Shown: one piece after another, positions 35,840-44,880 of the stretch
Position numbering within the stretch: position 1 is the first letter of the stretch
Layout: every line of letters begins with the position of its first letter
From: Rurimicrobium sp040387755
GTDB lineage: Bacteria > Bacteroidota > Bacteroidia > Chitinophagales > Chitinophagaceae
DNA length: 64,000 nucleotides
NCBI GenBank assembly: GCA_040387755.1
Contig: JAZKDB010000004.1
Location: 198,049 to 262,048 of the forward strand
Direction: 5' to 3'
Translations under genes and position numbers: made by a program
Notes under the pieces: generated by a model
The model's input: only the letters and a program-made list of their open reading frames with translations
The model's database searches: none
Told to the model about the DNA's origin: nothing

Positions 35840-36958
35840 ATGAAAAAAATTAGCTTCTCTTTTATTGCACTAACAGTGTTTATTGCAAGTTTATTTTCTT
35901 GTAATAAAGACAACAAAAAAGATGATAATCAAGGAACTGGTTTTGACAAAACAGCCATGCTGACAAGCTATGCTGACAATTTAATTTTACCTGCATACTC
36001 TGTGATGCAACAAAAAATGGCTGCATTACAAACTGCATCTGACGCTTTCATTGCCAACCCTTCTTCCAGCACACAAGCTTCTATTAAAACAGCCTATACT
36101 GAAGCACACCTACAATACATCAAAATTGCAACCTTCAATTTTGGTCCTGCAGAAAACGCAATTTTAGACAATTACCTTAATTTTTCAGGTGGCTTGGATT
36201 ACAATTTTACAGCCGACGGAGAATTGACAGGCTTTTCGGTAGACACCATTACCATTGCCAATAATATAAGTTCCGGTTCTTATAGTCTCACGATGCTTAC
36301 CCGTAGCGGATTTTACAGCCAGGGATTTCCTGCGCTCAATTACCTGTATTTTGGCCATGAGGCTATTTCAAAAATGGATAGCAAAAGAGCCAAATACATC
36401 AACGATCTTTTAGCAAGAATGAAAACTTTATTAGACAAAGTAACTACTGATTGGAGCACTTACAGGTCAACCTTTATTGAAAATACACAAACCAATTCGG
36501 GCAGCCCTATAGCCAATATCGTCAACCAGTTATCTTATCAATTAGATTTATTAAAGGGTCCAAGAATAGGATGGCCACTGGGGAAACAGTCTGCTGGTAA
36601 AGTTTTCGAAACAAAATGCGAAGCTTATTATGCGGGTATTTCTGCAGCATTGGCTGTAGAAAACCTGAACAGCGTTAAACGACTGTACACAGGTAACAAT
36701 ATAAGCGGTAAAGGCCTTGGTGATTATTTGATTGCACTTAATCAATCGGCATTGAATAGTGATGTCCTTACACAATTTGACCTTGCACTCGATAAGCTAA
36801 AAGCCATTCCCGACCCTCTTTCCAATTCTTTATTGACACAAACGGCAAATGTAGATGCGGCCTATAAAGAAATTCAAAAGTTAGTCACTTTAATGAAGAC
36901 TGATGTAGCATCTGCAACAGCAGTACAGATTAGTTATGCAGATAATGATGGTGATTAA
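35840..36958 (+). CDS. imelysin family lipoprotein
   Basis: A 372-residue lipoprotein with signal and lipobox (LFSCNK). Imelysins (IrpA, ICMP-like) are iron-regulated all-helical surface or periplasmic proteins with a GxHxxE fold motif. Here YFGHEAISKMD and a first-domain AHLQYIKIATFNFGPAEN are the matching stretches. ATG 35840 starts the signal peptide; the open frame begins at a TTG three codons earlier. Its neighbours point to iron uptake. The ligand is not known for this family member. Confidence 0.85.
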   Translation: MKKISFSFIALTVFIASLFSCNKDNKKDDNQGTGFDKTAMLTSYADNLILPAYSVMQQKMAALQTASDAFIANPSSSTQASIKTAYTEAHLQYIKIATFNFGPAENAILDNYLNFSGGLDYNFTADGELTGFSVDTITIANNISSGSYSLTMLTRSGFYSQGFPALNYLYFGHEAISKMDSKRAKYINDLLARMKTLLDKVTTDWSTYRSTFIENTQTNSGSPIANIVNQLSYQLDLLKGPRIGWPLGKQSAGKVFETKCEAYYAGISAALAVENLNSVKRLYTGNNISGKGLGDYLIALNQSALNSDVLTQFDLALDKLKAIPDPLSNSLLTQTANVDAAYKEIQKLVTLMKTDVASATAVQISYADNDGD

Positions 36959-36973
36959 AAAACAAATTCTTTC

Positions 36974-38329
36974 GTGATCAAAAGCCTGCGACAAAAACTT
37001 AGTTTCGACAAAACAGTATCCATAGCACCTTTAGTTACGTTTAGGATAGTTTTTGGCTTGCTGATGTTTTTGAGTATTGTTCGCTTTTGGTGGAATGGTT
37101 GGATTAACACAATCTATGTTCAACCAAAATTTCATTTTACTTATTTAGGTTTTGATTGGGTGCAACCATTGGGGAATATTGGAATGCATCTTCTCTTTTT
37201 ATGCATTGGCCTCTCTGCTCTGATGATCTTATTTGGGCTGTTCTATAGGGTAGCTACTATTCTGTTTTTTCTCAGTTTTACTTATGTAGAATTAATTGAC
37301 GTTACAACTTATCTCAACCATTACTATTTCATCAGTCTGGTTGCTTTTTTGCTGATATTTTTACCGGCCAATAAGGATTATGCTTTGGACATGCGTTTGC
37401 ATCCCGAAGAAAGAAGATTGACTGTACCAGTCTGGTGCGTGGGTATTTTAAGGTTTCAAATGGCGGTGGTCTATATTTTCGCAGGCATTGCCAAACTCAA
37501 TCCTGACTGGCTTTTTGAGGCATTACCAATGCGTATTTGGTTGCCAGGAAAAACGCATTTACCCATTGTAGGTCATTTAATGTATGAGGCTTGGGTAGCC
37601 TACCTGTTCTCCTGGTTTGGTGCAGTGTACGATTTGTTTATTGCTTTCTTTCTGCTTAATAAAAAGTCAAGACCTTTTGCTTTTGCCTTCGTCTTGATTT
37701 TCCATATTGCTACGGCAATTTTCTTCCCTGCCATCGGGATGTTTCCTTATGTGATGATAGCGAATAGTCTTATTTTTTTCTCAGCAGATTTCCATCAAAA
37801 AATACAATCCCATCTTCCCTTTTACAACAATCGCGTGAAGAACAGCACTTCAGCAACACAAACATATCAATATCGTTTTAAGGCTTTAATGAATGCCGGA
37901 TTATACTGCTACATAGCTTTTCAGTTGATCTTTCCATTTCGTTACCTGCTCTATCCCGGTCATTTATTTTGGCACGAAGAAGGTTTTCGTTTTTCGTGGA
38001 GGGTGATGTTGATGGAAAAATCGGGTGCTACCTATTTTACCGTAAAAGACAAAGAAAGCCATCAATTTTTTGAGGTCAATAATTCAGAATTTCTCACCCC
38101 TTTTCAGGAAAAAATGATGAGCACACAGCCGGATTTAATCCTGAAATATGCACACTATTTATCTGATGAATATCGCAAAAGAGGCATGCATAATCCTGAA
38201 ATATACGCAGAAGTTTTTGTATCACTTAATGGACAACGCTCAACATTATTCATTGATTCGAGCGTAAATTTGGCAACTGAAAAGCTTGGCTGGCAGCATT
38301 ACAAATGGGTGTTGCCCTATAAAAAATAA
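36974..38329 (+). CDS. HTTM domain membrane protein (gamma-carboxylase-like)
   Basis: A 451-residue polytopic protein with about 7-9 TM helices in the first 310 residues and a soluble C-terminal tail. The N-terminal half (APLVTFRIVFGLLMFLSIVRF to WWNGWINTIYVQPKFHFTYL) fits the HTTM family, relatives of vitamin K-dependent gamma-glutamyl carboxylase. The start is GTG at 36974, 15 bases after the imelysin stop. It is 3 bases from the TonB-receptor start, so all four genes are probably one operon. Its enzymatic role in iron uptake is unknown. Confidence 0.8.
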   Translation: MIKSLRQKLSFDKTVSIAPLVTFRIVFGLLMFLSIVRFWWNGWINTIYVQPKFHFTYLGFDWVQPLGNIGMHLLFLCIGLSALMILFGLFYRVATILFFLSFTYVELIDVTTYLNHYYFISLVAFLLIFLPANKDYALDMRLHPEERRLTVPVWCVGILRFQMAVVYIFAGIAKLNPDWLFEALPMRIWLPGKTHLPIVGHLMYEAWVAYLFSWFGAVYDLFIAFFLLNKKSRPFAFAFVLIFHIATAIFFPAIGMFPYVMIANSLIFFSADFHQKIQSHLPFYNNRVKNSTSATQTYQYRFKALMNAGLYCYIAFQLIFPFRYLLYPGHLFWHEEGFRFSWRVMLMEKSGATYFTVKDKESHQFFEVNNSEFLTPFQEKMMSTQPDLILKYAHYLSDEYRKRGMHNPEIYAEVFVSLNGQRSTLFIDSSVNLATEKLGWQHYKWVLPYKK

Positions 38330-38332
38330 ACT

Positions 38333-40738
38333 GTGACAAAATCAATTCTTACGACCCTGTTTTTTTTATCCCTTTTTTGCAACAGCTTTGCTCAAAAGCT
38401 ATTTTCGCTTAGCGGTATTATACGTCTTGGCGATGAAGCGGCGGCAGATGCGGGCATTTTACTCCTTCCGGATTCTTTGCAAAAAATCAGCAACGACAAC
38501 GGCTATTTTCGGTTTCCTGCTTTGAAGCCCGGAAAATACCAGATACGTATTTCTTATTTAGGGCAAAATGACGTACTCAGAAATATTGACATCAGCGATA
38601 AAAATATCAAACTGGATATTGATATAGAGCGTAAGAATTCTATAAGCCTTAATGCAGTTGAAGTCCGAAATAAAAACGAATCGGCTTCGGGAAGATTAAG
38701 CGATGTTTCGGGTACGGCTATTTATGCAGGAAAAAAAACAGAAGTTATTTATCTAAAAAATTTAAACGCCAACCTTGCTACCAACAACACACGCCAAATA
38801 TATGCACGTATTCCCGGCCTCAACATTTGGGAATATGACAGAGGTGGCTTGCAGTTGGGCATTGGTGGTCGTGGACTCAGTCCTAATCGTTCTTCCAATT
38901 TCAATATTCGTCAGAACGGTTATGACATCAGTGCTGATGCCCTCGGTTATCCTGAAAGTTATTACACCCCTTCATCTGAGGCAATTGACCGTATTGAAAT
39001 TATCCGTGGTGCTGCTAGTTTGCAATATGGGCCACAGTTTGGTGGTTTAGTCAATTTTGTAATGAAAGAAGGTCCGAGAGAAAAGCAATTTGAATTTACC
39101 ACACGTCAAACGGCAGGTTCATTTGGTTTTATTAACTCATTTAATAGTATTGGAGGAACAACGGCTAAAAAGAAACTGAATTACTATGCTTTTTATCAAT
39201 TTAAGAAAGGTGATGACTGGCGCCCAAACAGTCACTATGACCAGCATAATGCTTATGTACATTTGGCTTACGACATTTCAAAAAAAATTAAGATTACTGG
39301 TCAATATACGATGATGAAGTACCTGGCTCAACAGCCAGGTGGCCTTACTGATGCAGATTTCGAAAAAGATGCATCTCAATCTGTCAGGAGCCGAAATTGG
39401 TTTCGGGTAGACTGGAATCTCCTTAGTCTGAATCTTGATTACAATATCAATCAAAACAGCCGTATCAATTTCCGCAATTACACCCTACAGGGAGGACGTG
39501 ATGCCGTTGGCCTGCTGTCTTACATCAATCGCCCTGACAATGGCGGTAACCGTGATGTAATGACCGACCAATACAGCAATTTCGGATCTGAAATGCGCTT
39601 CATTCACCAATATAAATTACTAAACAAACTACATAGTACATTCCTTATAGGGGGCAGGTTATACAAAGGCCTTACATTAAGAAAACAAGGCGATGGAACG
39701 GATGGCAGCGATGCTAATTTTAATTTTATCGGTGCCGAAGCAAGCAGTTCAGATTTCCGTTTTCCTGGAACTAATATTGCTGCTTTTGTAGAAAATATTT
39801 TCCAAATCAATCAGCAATGGACTATAACTCCCGGTATACGCCTTGAACATATCAATACCAAGGCTGATGGTTATTATTACAAGAAAAACATTTTTATTGC
39901 TCCGGAAAAGATTTTGGAGACCAAAGAAAATCCTCGTGCTTTTGCCTTATTGGGTATCGGCTCTGCATTCAAAACAAAATGGGGAGGGGAGTTCTACGCC
40001 AATATTTCGCAGAATTACCGTTCAATAAATTTTAATGACATCAGAGTAGTGAATTCAAATTTTCGTGTGGATCCAAATCTCAAAGATGAAACAGGTTATA
40101 ATGCAGATGCGGGTTTCAGAGGCAGTTTTGGTGGATGGCTTTATATTGATGCCAGTATATTTTACCTTCGGTACAACGATCGTATTGGTTCCATATTTTC
40201 GCGAGATACCAATTTCATGACCTATCGTTTGCGCACCAATGTAGCAGACAGTCGTAATTTGGGATTTGAATGCCTGATAGAAGGCGATATTCTAAAAGCG
40301 ATTACACAAACAAAGTCAAAATACAAGCTAAATATTTATACAAATTTTTCGCGCATAAATGCTCGCTATATCAATACTAAAAACACGGCTATTGCCAATA
40401 AACTAGTAGAAAATGTGCCACCCATTCTCCTCCGTACGGGCACTTCATTTGGCACTACCCGATTTAATATTACTTACCAATTCTCTTATCAGGCCAAACA
40501 ATACTCGGATGCTACCAATACAGAAATTACACCAACCGCAGTTGATGGAGCAATTCCTGCATTTGCGGTGATGGACTTGAGCCTGAGCTACAATTGGCGG
40601 CATTTTACTGTTTTTTCCGGTATCAATAATCTGTCCAATAAAAAGTACTTCACACGCCGTGCTGATGGTTATCCCGGCCCCGGCATTCTCCCTGCTGACA
40701 AAAGGAATTTCTACCTCACCTTACAGTATAAGTTATAA
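38333..40738 (+). CDS. TonB-dependent outer-membrane receptor
   Basis: An 801-residue receptor. It has a signal peptide (1-21), then a carboxypeptidase-regulatory-like domain (about 22-105), then the plug (about 130-245; QIYARIPGLNIWEYDRGGLQ and IDRIEIIRGAASLQYGPQFG) and then the 22-stranded barrel ending with the aromatic-terminated LTLQYKL. The plug resembles FecA-type siderophore/citrate receptors. The start is GTG at 38333, only 3 bases after the HTTM stop. It is the last and outer-membrane step of the inferred iron-uptake operon. Confidence 0.9.
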   Translation: MTKSILTTLFFLSLFCNSFAQKLFSLSGIIRLGDEAAADAGILLLPDSLQKISNDNGYFRFPALKPGKYQIRISYLGQNDVLRNIDISDKNIKLDIDIERKNSISLNAVEVRNKNESASGRLSDVSGTAIYAGKKTEVIYLKNLNANLATNNTRQIYARIPGLNIWEYDRGGLQLGIGGRGLSPNRSSNFNIRQNGYDISADALGYPESYYTPSSEAIDRIEIIRGAASLQYGPQFGGLVNFVMKEGPREKQFEFTTRQTAGSFGFINSFNSIGGTTAKKKLNYYAFYQFKKGDDWRPNSHYDQHNAYVHLAYDISKKIKITGQYTMMKYLAQQPGGLTDADFEKDASQSVRSRNWFRVDWNLLSLNLDYNINQNSRINFRNYTLQGGRDAVGLLSYINRPDNGGNRDVMTDQYSNFGSEMRFIHQYKLLNKLHSTFLIGGRLYKGLTLRKQGDGTDGSDANFNFIGAEASSSDFRFPGTNIAAFVENIFQINQQWTITPGIRLEHINTKADGYYYKKNIFIAPEKILETKENPRAFALLGIGSAFKTKWGGEFYANISQNYRSINFNDIRVVNSNFRVDPNLKDETGYNADAGFRGSFGGWLYIDASIFYLRYNDRIGSIFSRDTNFMTYRLRTNVADSRNLGFECLIEGDILKAITQTKSKYKLNIYTNFSRINARYINTKNTAIANKLVENVPPILLRTGTSFGTTRFNITYQFSYQAKQYSDATNTEITPTAVDGAIPAFAVMDLSLSYNWRHFTVFSGINNLSNKKYFTRRADGYPGPGILPADKRNFYLTLQYKL

Positions 40739-40918
40739 ACCCTGCCCCGCTTGTTTTTTTTCGGTCCCAGATTACATCATTCCAGAGTATCATTGCTGCA
40801 TCATTTATTTGGTTAAAGCTATAGAAGGCAAGAGCGGTCAAAAAATATTCTTTAAAGTTGCCTGTTGATGATTGGAACTGCCATTTCCAATCAAGGAAAT
40901 ACCACTTTTGTCCCGTGT
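40739..40918. other. spacer after the TonB receptor, no gene seen
   Basis: About 180 bases with no convincing gene, hairpin terminator or promoter. The 21-bp array starts at its right end. Confidence 0.5.
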
Positions 40919-41140
40919 TTTGACATATTTATCATATGTTTTGACACATTTATCACATATATTGGTAAAGTCATCACATATTTTGGCATTTTTATCACAT
41001 GTCTTGATACATTTATCACAAACATTGATAAAATTATCACAGATTTTGGCATATTTATCACAGACTTTGGCAATGTCTATCCCAATCCCGGGACCTTTAT
41101 CGCAGGTATTGGGGGTCCATTCTCTGAACGGTGCAGCTGA
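40865..41140 (+). CDS. possible small protein of heptapeptide repeats
   Basis: A 91-residue open frame whose central part is built of seven-residue repeats, for example CFDTFIT, YFGIFIT, CLDTFIT and DFGIFIT, because the DNA repeats every 21 bases. Pyrimidine changes at third positions of codons 2, 4 and 7 keep the pattern [FIL]-[DG]-x-[FVI]-I-T-x, which favours this frame over the other open ones. There is no obvious RBS or promoter. It may instead be non-coding. The family is not recognised. Confidence 0.3.
   Translation: MMIGTAISNQGNTTFVPCFDIFIICFDTFITYIGKVITYFGIFITCLDTFITNIDKIITDFGIFITDFGNVYPNPGTFIAGIGGPFSERCS
40919..41128 (+). repeat. degenerate 21-bp tandem repeat array
   Basis: About ten units of exactly 21 bases start at 40919 (40919, 40940, 40961, 40982, 41003, 41024, 41045, 41066, 41087 and 41108). 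The first seven are well conserved around TTTG-x-CA and TTTATCACA, and the last three are decayed. The copy at 40898-40918 is marginal. The period equals two DNA turns and seven codons. It lies between the TonB receptor and map, in a stretch without other genes. Confidence 0.9.
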
Positions 41141-41190
41141 TTAGATCCGGGACTGTATATCAGGTATGATTGATTACATTTCAGCAATAA

Positions 41191-41226
41191 AAAAGAAAAG
41201 CGACCCGTAGCACTGGGTCGCTTTTC
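41191..41226 (-). terminator. terminator of the ribosomal operon after map
   Basis: The 12-bp stem GAAAAGCGACCC (41195-41206) paired with 41215-41226, with an 8-base loop. On the minus strand it is followed by a T run (from 41194 leftwards). It ends the 23-gene rpsJ-map operon. Confidence 0.88.
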
Positions 41227-41250
41227 CTGTATAAAATATAAGCGCAGAAA

Positions 41251-42072
41251 TTATTTGTTGTAATGTGCGGAGTTCAGCTCAGAATTAGTACGCTCTGCAG
41301 CCTCAATCGGTTCGAAAGAAGACAATGGCTCACCTTTTCCTTTACGCACCCAGGTAGTATGCTCAAAATGTGCCGAAGGCTTTTTGTCGGCGGTTGTAAT
41401 TGTCCATCCATCTTCAAGCTGGTCAATATTGCGTGTACCCAGATTAATCATCGGTTCAATAGCCAATACCATATTTTCTTTCAGTCTTTTACCATCGCCC
41501 CGGCGGCCATAATTGGGCACCTGAGGGTCTTCGTGTAAATGCCTGCCAACACCATGTCCCACCAATTCACGCACCACACCATAGCCATATTGCCCGTTGG
41601 TATATTGCTCAATAGCATAAGAAATATCGCCAACACGATTACCATCTGCAGCTTGCTCTACACCTTTATATACAGATTCCTTAGTTACGCGTAAAAGCTT
41701 CAAAGTGGCATCAGCAACATTACCGATAGCAAATGTATAAGCTGAATCTCCATGAAAGCCATTCATATACACACCACAATCTACAGAAATAATATCTCCG
41801 TCTTTTAATTCATACGCCCCGGGAAATCCGTGTACAACGGCCTCGTTAACACTAATACACAAAGAGAAGGGGAATGCATTATTCTTTGGGCCATAACCTT
41901 TAAAAGAAGGCACACCACCATTGTCCCGTATAAAAGCTTCGGCCATTTTATCGATAGACAAAGTGGTAATACCGGGCTTTAAAAAAGTTGCCACCTCTGT
42001 CAAGGTGGCACTTACCATTAAGGCGCTTTTTCTTTGTATTTCAATTTCTTCTTTTGATTTGATATGTATCAT
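41251..42072 (-). CDS. map: type I methionine aminopeptidase
   Basis: Removes the initiator methionine from nascent proteins. It is 273 residues with a short C-terminal extension. The five metal ligands are visible: Asp in VDCGVYMNGFHGDSAYTF (two Asp), His in VGHGVGRHLHEDP, Glu in LAIEPM and Glu in the C-terminal part (FEHTTWV). It is the last gene of the ribosomal operon, 18 bases after secY, and is followed by a terminator. In related genomes map is commonly followed by infA-rpmJ-rpsM; here it is not. Confidence 0.95.
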   Translation of the reverse strand: MIHIKSKEEIEIQRKSALMVSATLTEVATFLKPGITTLSIDKMAEAFIRDNGGVPSFKGYGPKNNAFPFSLCISVNEAVVHGFPGAYELKDGDIISVDCGVYMNGFHGDSAYTFAIGNVADATLKLLRVTKESVYKGVEQAADGNRVGDISYAIEQYTNGQYGYGVVRELVGHGVGRHLHEDPQVPNYGRRGDGKRLKENMVLAIEPMINLGTRNIDQLEDGWTITTADKKPSAHFEHTTWVRKGKGEPLSSFEPIEAAERTNSELNSAHYNK

Positions 42073-42090
42073 TAACCAAATTTAATTTTA

Positions 42091-43458
42091 TTAAACGGTA
42101 GTTGTCGCAGCAGTACGGCCTTGAATTCTACCACCTTTCATTAAGCCATCATAATGACGCATTAATAAATGGCTCTCGATTTGTTGCAAAGTATCTAAGA
42201 TAACACCTACACCAATCAACATTGAGGTTCCTCCAAAGAAACTTGCAAAACCTGCAGTTACACCCAGCAAACCTGCAATACCAGGAAGGATACCTGCCAA
42301 GGCCAAAAATACAGCACCTGGAAGTGTAATTCTGTCCATAATGGTTGCAATGAAATTAGCAGTAGGCTCACCAGGTTTAATACCAGGGATAAAGCTGTTG
42401 TTACGCTTCAGGTTATCAGCCATTTCTGTTGGATTAAAAATCAAAGCAGTATAGAAATAAGTGAATGCAATAACCAAAATTGCATAAATAAAATTATGCC
42501 AGAAAGAAGTGGGGTCAGATAATGAACGCATGAAACTTCCTGAAGCTCCTTCAGTAGTCATGTTTGTAAAACCAACAATAGTACCAGGGATAAACAAAAT
42601 TGCCTGAGCAAAAATGATAGGCATTACACCTGAAGAGTTTACTTTCAATGGAATGAAATCACGTGCACCACCTTCAATATCTTTTGCTGCATTTGTGCTG
42701 CCAATAATACGACGGGCATAGTTCAACGGGATTTTACGAACACCTTGTGTCAATAAAATAAGACCAACAATAACACCGATAAATGCGATAATCTCTACAA
42801 GGAAAATCAACAAACCGCCGCCGCCGCCGCCACTTTGTGCTGCAAACTCCTGAATGATTGATTCCGGAAGGCGGGCAAGAATCCCAACCATGATGATGAT
42901 TGAGGTTCCGTTACCAATTCCTTTATCTGTAATTTTTTCACCCAACCACATTACAAACAATGTACCTGCGGTCAATACAACAACCGTAGTGAACCAGAAC
43001 ATGAAATTGCTGAATTCTGGAATTAGAGCCTGAGAAAACTCAGGACCACGGAGATAAGCAACATAAGCACTTGCCTGGAAAACAGTTACAATTACTGTAA
43101 GATAACGAGTGTATTGATTAACTGTTCTGCGACCACTTTCTTCTTTTTGCAGTTTGGCTATCTGAGGAACAACAATACCTGCCAACTGCATAAAGATAGA
43201 TGCAGAGATATAAGGCATTACCCCTAATGCAAAAATAGAGGCACGACTAAACGCACCACCTGCAAAAGCATTGAATAAACCCAAAAGACCATCAGGACCA
43301 CTACCCGTCTTAGCATCCAAAATGATTGGATTGATGCCGGGAATAGTGATATAACAACCTACACGATAAACAAGTATCAGTGTAAGAGTAAAGAGTATAC
43401 GCTTGCGTAGATCTTCGATACTCCAAATATTTTTAAGCGTTTCGATAAATTTCTTCAC
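42091..43458 (-). CDS. secY: protein translocase subunit SecY
   Basis: The channel-forming subunit of SecYEG, 455 residues with ten TM helices. GCYITIPGINP, ALGVMPYISASIFMQL, GIGNGTSIIIMVGI and SFIPGIKPGEPTANFI match SecY. The glycine stretch SGGGGGG around residue 215 is a flexible loop. It works with SecA (22-25 kb). A hairpin lies upstream, between it and rplO. Confidence 0.96.
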   Translation of the reverse strand: MKKFIETLKNIWSIEDLRKRILFTLTLILVYRVGCYITIPGINPIILDAKTGSGPDGLLGLFNAFAGGAFSRASIFALGVMPYISASIFMQLAGIVVPQIAKLQKEESGRRTVNQYTRYLTVIVTVFQASAYVAYLRGPEFSQALIPEFSNFMFWFTTVVVLTAGTLFVMWLGEKITDKGIGNGTSIIIMVGILARLPESIIQEFAAQSGGGGGGLLIFLVEIIAFIGVIVGLILLTQGVRKIPLNYARRIIGSTNAAKDIEGGARDFIPLKVNSSGVMPIIFAQAILFIPGTIVGFTNMTTEGASGSFMRSLSDPTSFWHNFIYAILVIAFTYFYTALIFNPTEMADNLKRNNSFIPGIKPGEPTANFIATIMDRITLPGAVFLALAGILPGIAGLLGVTAGFASFFGGTSMLIGVGVILDTLQQIESHLLMRHYDGLMKGGRIQGRTAATTTV

Positions 43459-43516
43459 AGGATTTCAGAATAATATGGTGATGCAGCAAATAAAAAATAA
43501 AATGCGAATAAACGAC

Positions 43517-43546
43517 AAAAGACGCACTTTTACAAATGCGTCTTTT
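43517..43546 (-). other. hairpin between rplO and secY
   Basis: A 10-bp stem AAAAGACGCA/TGCGTCTTTT (43517-43526 with 43537-43546) in the 102-base gap. On the minus strand only a short T run follows, so it may attenuate or process the mRNA rather than end it. Confidence 0.5.
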
Positions 43547-43560
43547 TGAAAAAAAATTAA

Positions 43561-44007
43561 TTACAGAATTTCAACAGTTCCGCCGGCAGATTCGATTGCT
43601 GCTTTTGCTTTTTCACTGATAGCATTCACAACAAATTTAAGGTTGGTTTTGCTCATTTCGCCGTTACCCAGGATTTTTACAAGAGCAGTACGATTGATTA
43701 AACCACTCACGTACAAATTGTCTAGATTGAATTCTTTAAAATCATATTTTGCAATGATTGTATCCAATTGTCCAAGGTTAAACACTGTATACTCAACACG
43801 ATTCATATTCTTGAAACCACGTTTTGGCATACGACGTTGAATAGGCATCTGACCACCTTCGTGACCTTTTTTGCTTTGATAACCTGTACGTGATTGTTGA
43901 CCTTTATTACCTTTACCTGCAGTAGTACCACCGCTACCTTCACCACGCGCAACGCGTTTTCTTGAGTGTACTGAACCTTCGGCTGGTTTTAGATTGTGTA
44001 GTTGCAT
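43561..44007 (-). CDS. rplO: 50S ribosomal protein L15
   Basis: A 148-residue protein that binds 23S rRNA late in assembly. The N-terminal glycine-rich LKPAEGSVHSRKRVARGEGS and GGTTAGKGNKGQQSR stretches and the C-terminal AIESAGGTVEIL are typical. It lies 65 bases after rpmD and 102 before secY, the widest gap in this part of the operon. Confidence 0.95.
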   Translation of the reverse strand: MQLHNLKPAEGSVHSRKRVARGEGSGGTTAGKGNKGQQSRTGYQSKKGHEGGQMPIQRRMPKRGFKNMNRVEYTVFNLGQLDTIIAKYDFKEFNLDNLYVSGLINRTALVKILGNGEMSKTNLKFVVNAISEKAKAAIESAGGTVEIL

Positions 44008-44071
44008 TGTTTTGTTACAATTTTGAAACTTGCGCGGAATGTAAAACCGCTCGCAAATCGATTAAAAAATA

Positions 44072-44254
44072 TTATTTAGCTTCTTCTACTTTTACCAAAT
44101 GGTTTACGGTACGTACCATACCCAAAATAGATGGAGTAGCTTCTACTTCAACGCTTCTGTTGATTTTGCTAAGACCCAAAGCAATTAAAGTGCGCTTTTG
44201 GTACTCAGGGCGATCAATTCCGCTTTTTACTTGTGTTACTTTAATTTTTGACAT
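44072..44254 (-). CDS. rpmD: 50S ribosomal protein L30
   Basis: A 60-residue protein starting MSKIKVTQVKSGIDRPEYQK. ALGLSKINRSVEVEATPSI is the L30 core, and the C-terminus is VNHLVKVEEAK. A longer frame opens at 44272, but the ATG at 44254 matches the usual length and start. Confidence 0.9.
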   Translation of the reverse strand: MSKIKVTQVKSGIDRPEYQKRTLIALGLSKINRSVEVEATPSILGMVRTVNHLVKVEEAK

Positions 44255-44296
44255 AACTATGTTGTTTTTCAATTAGCCTTTAAGACTAAATAAATA

Positions 44297-44815
44297 TTAT
44301 CCGTTAAATACTTTTTTCAAACTCACGTTGCGTTGTTTTGCAACAGCGATTGGTTCACGTAATTTGCTTAAAGCCACTACCGTTGCTTTTACCACGTTTT
44401 GTGGGTTGGCAGAACCTAATGATTTTGAAAGAATATCGGTAATACCTGCAGCTTCCAAAACCGCACGCATGCTACCTCCGGCAATAACACCGGTACCGTG
44501 TGCAGCTGGGCGTATCAACACCTTAGCAGCACCTTCTTTAGCAAATTGCTCGTGAGGGATAGTACCATGCATTACCGGAACTTTGATGAGATTTTTCTTA
44601 GCATCATCAATTCCTTTAGTGATAGCCTCTTGTACTTCTTTGGCTTTACCTAAACCTTGACCCACCACTCCATTACCGTTACCTACCACTACCAAGGCAG
44701 AGAAGCTAAACGCACGACCACCTTTAGTTGTTTTCACAACGCGGTTGATGGATACCACTTTTTCGTGGAGTTCTAATTCGCCAGCTTTTACTCGATTTAA
44801 TTGTGTCTTAGACAT
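44297..44815 (-). CDS. rpsE: 30S ribosomal protein S5
   Basis: A 172-residue protein that helps decoding accuracy and mRNA unwinding on the 30S. It carries the S5 motif KVVSINRVVKTTKGGRAFSF and the domain-2 GTGVIAGGSMRAVLEAAGI. It lies 65 bases downstream of rplR on the minus strand. Confidence 0.95.
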   Translation of the reverse strand: MSKTQLNRVKAGELELHEKVVSINRVVKTTKGGRAFSFSALVVVGNGNGVVGQGLGKAKEVQEAITKGIDDAKKNLIKVPVMHGTIPHEQFAKEGAAKVLIRPAAHGTGVIAGGSMRAVLEAAGITDILSKSLGSANPQNVVKATVVALSKLREPIAVAKQRNVSLKKVFNG

Positions 44816-44880
44816 TTCTTTGTGTATTATTTTGAAAGTTTAGAAGCAATTGCTTCGCAACGTCTTAATTAAAGATAAAA

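Noticed and set aside
40891..41073. Minus-strand open frame through the array
   Set aside because: Same cause; no promoter or start context.
40919..41128. CRISPR array or iterons/DnaA boxes
   Set aside because: Units are directly adjacent with no spacers, and TTATCACA is one base short of the DnaA box TTATCCACA. No cas or rep gene is present.
40872..41144. Alternative plus-strand frame of the tandem array (LSHILAF-type repeats)
   Set aside because: Open only because the unit length is a multiple of three; codon-position changes are less conservative than in the frame at 40865.
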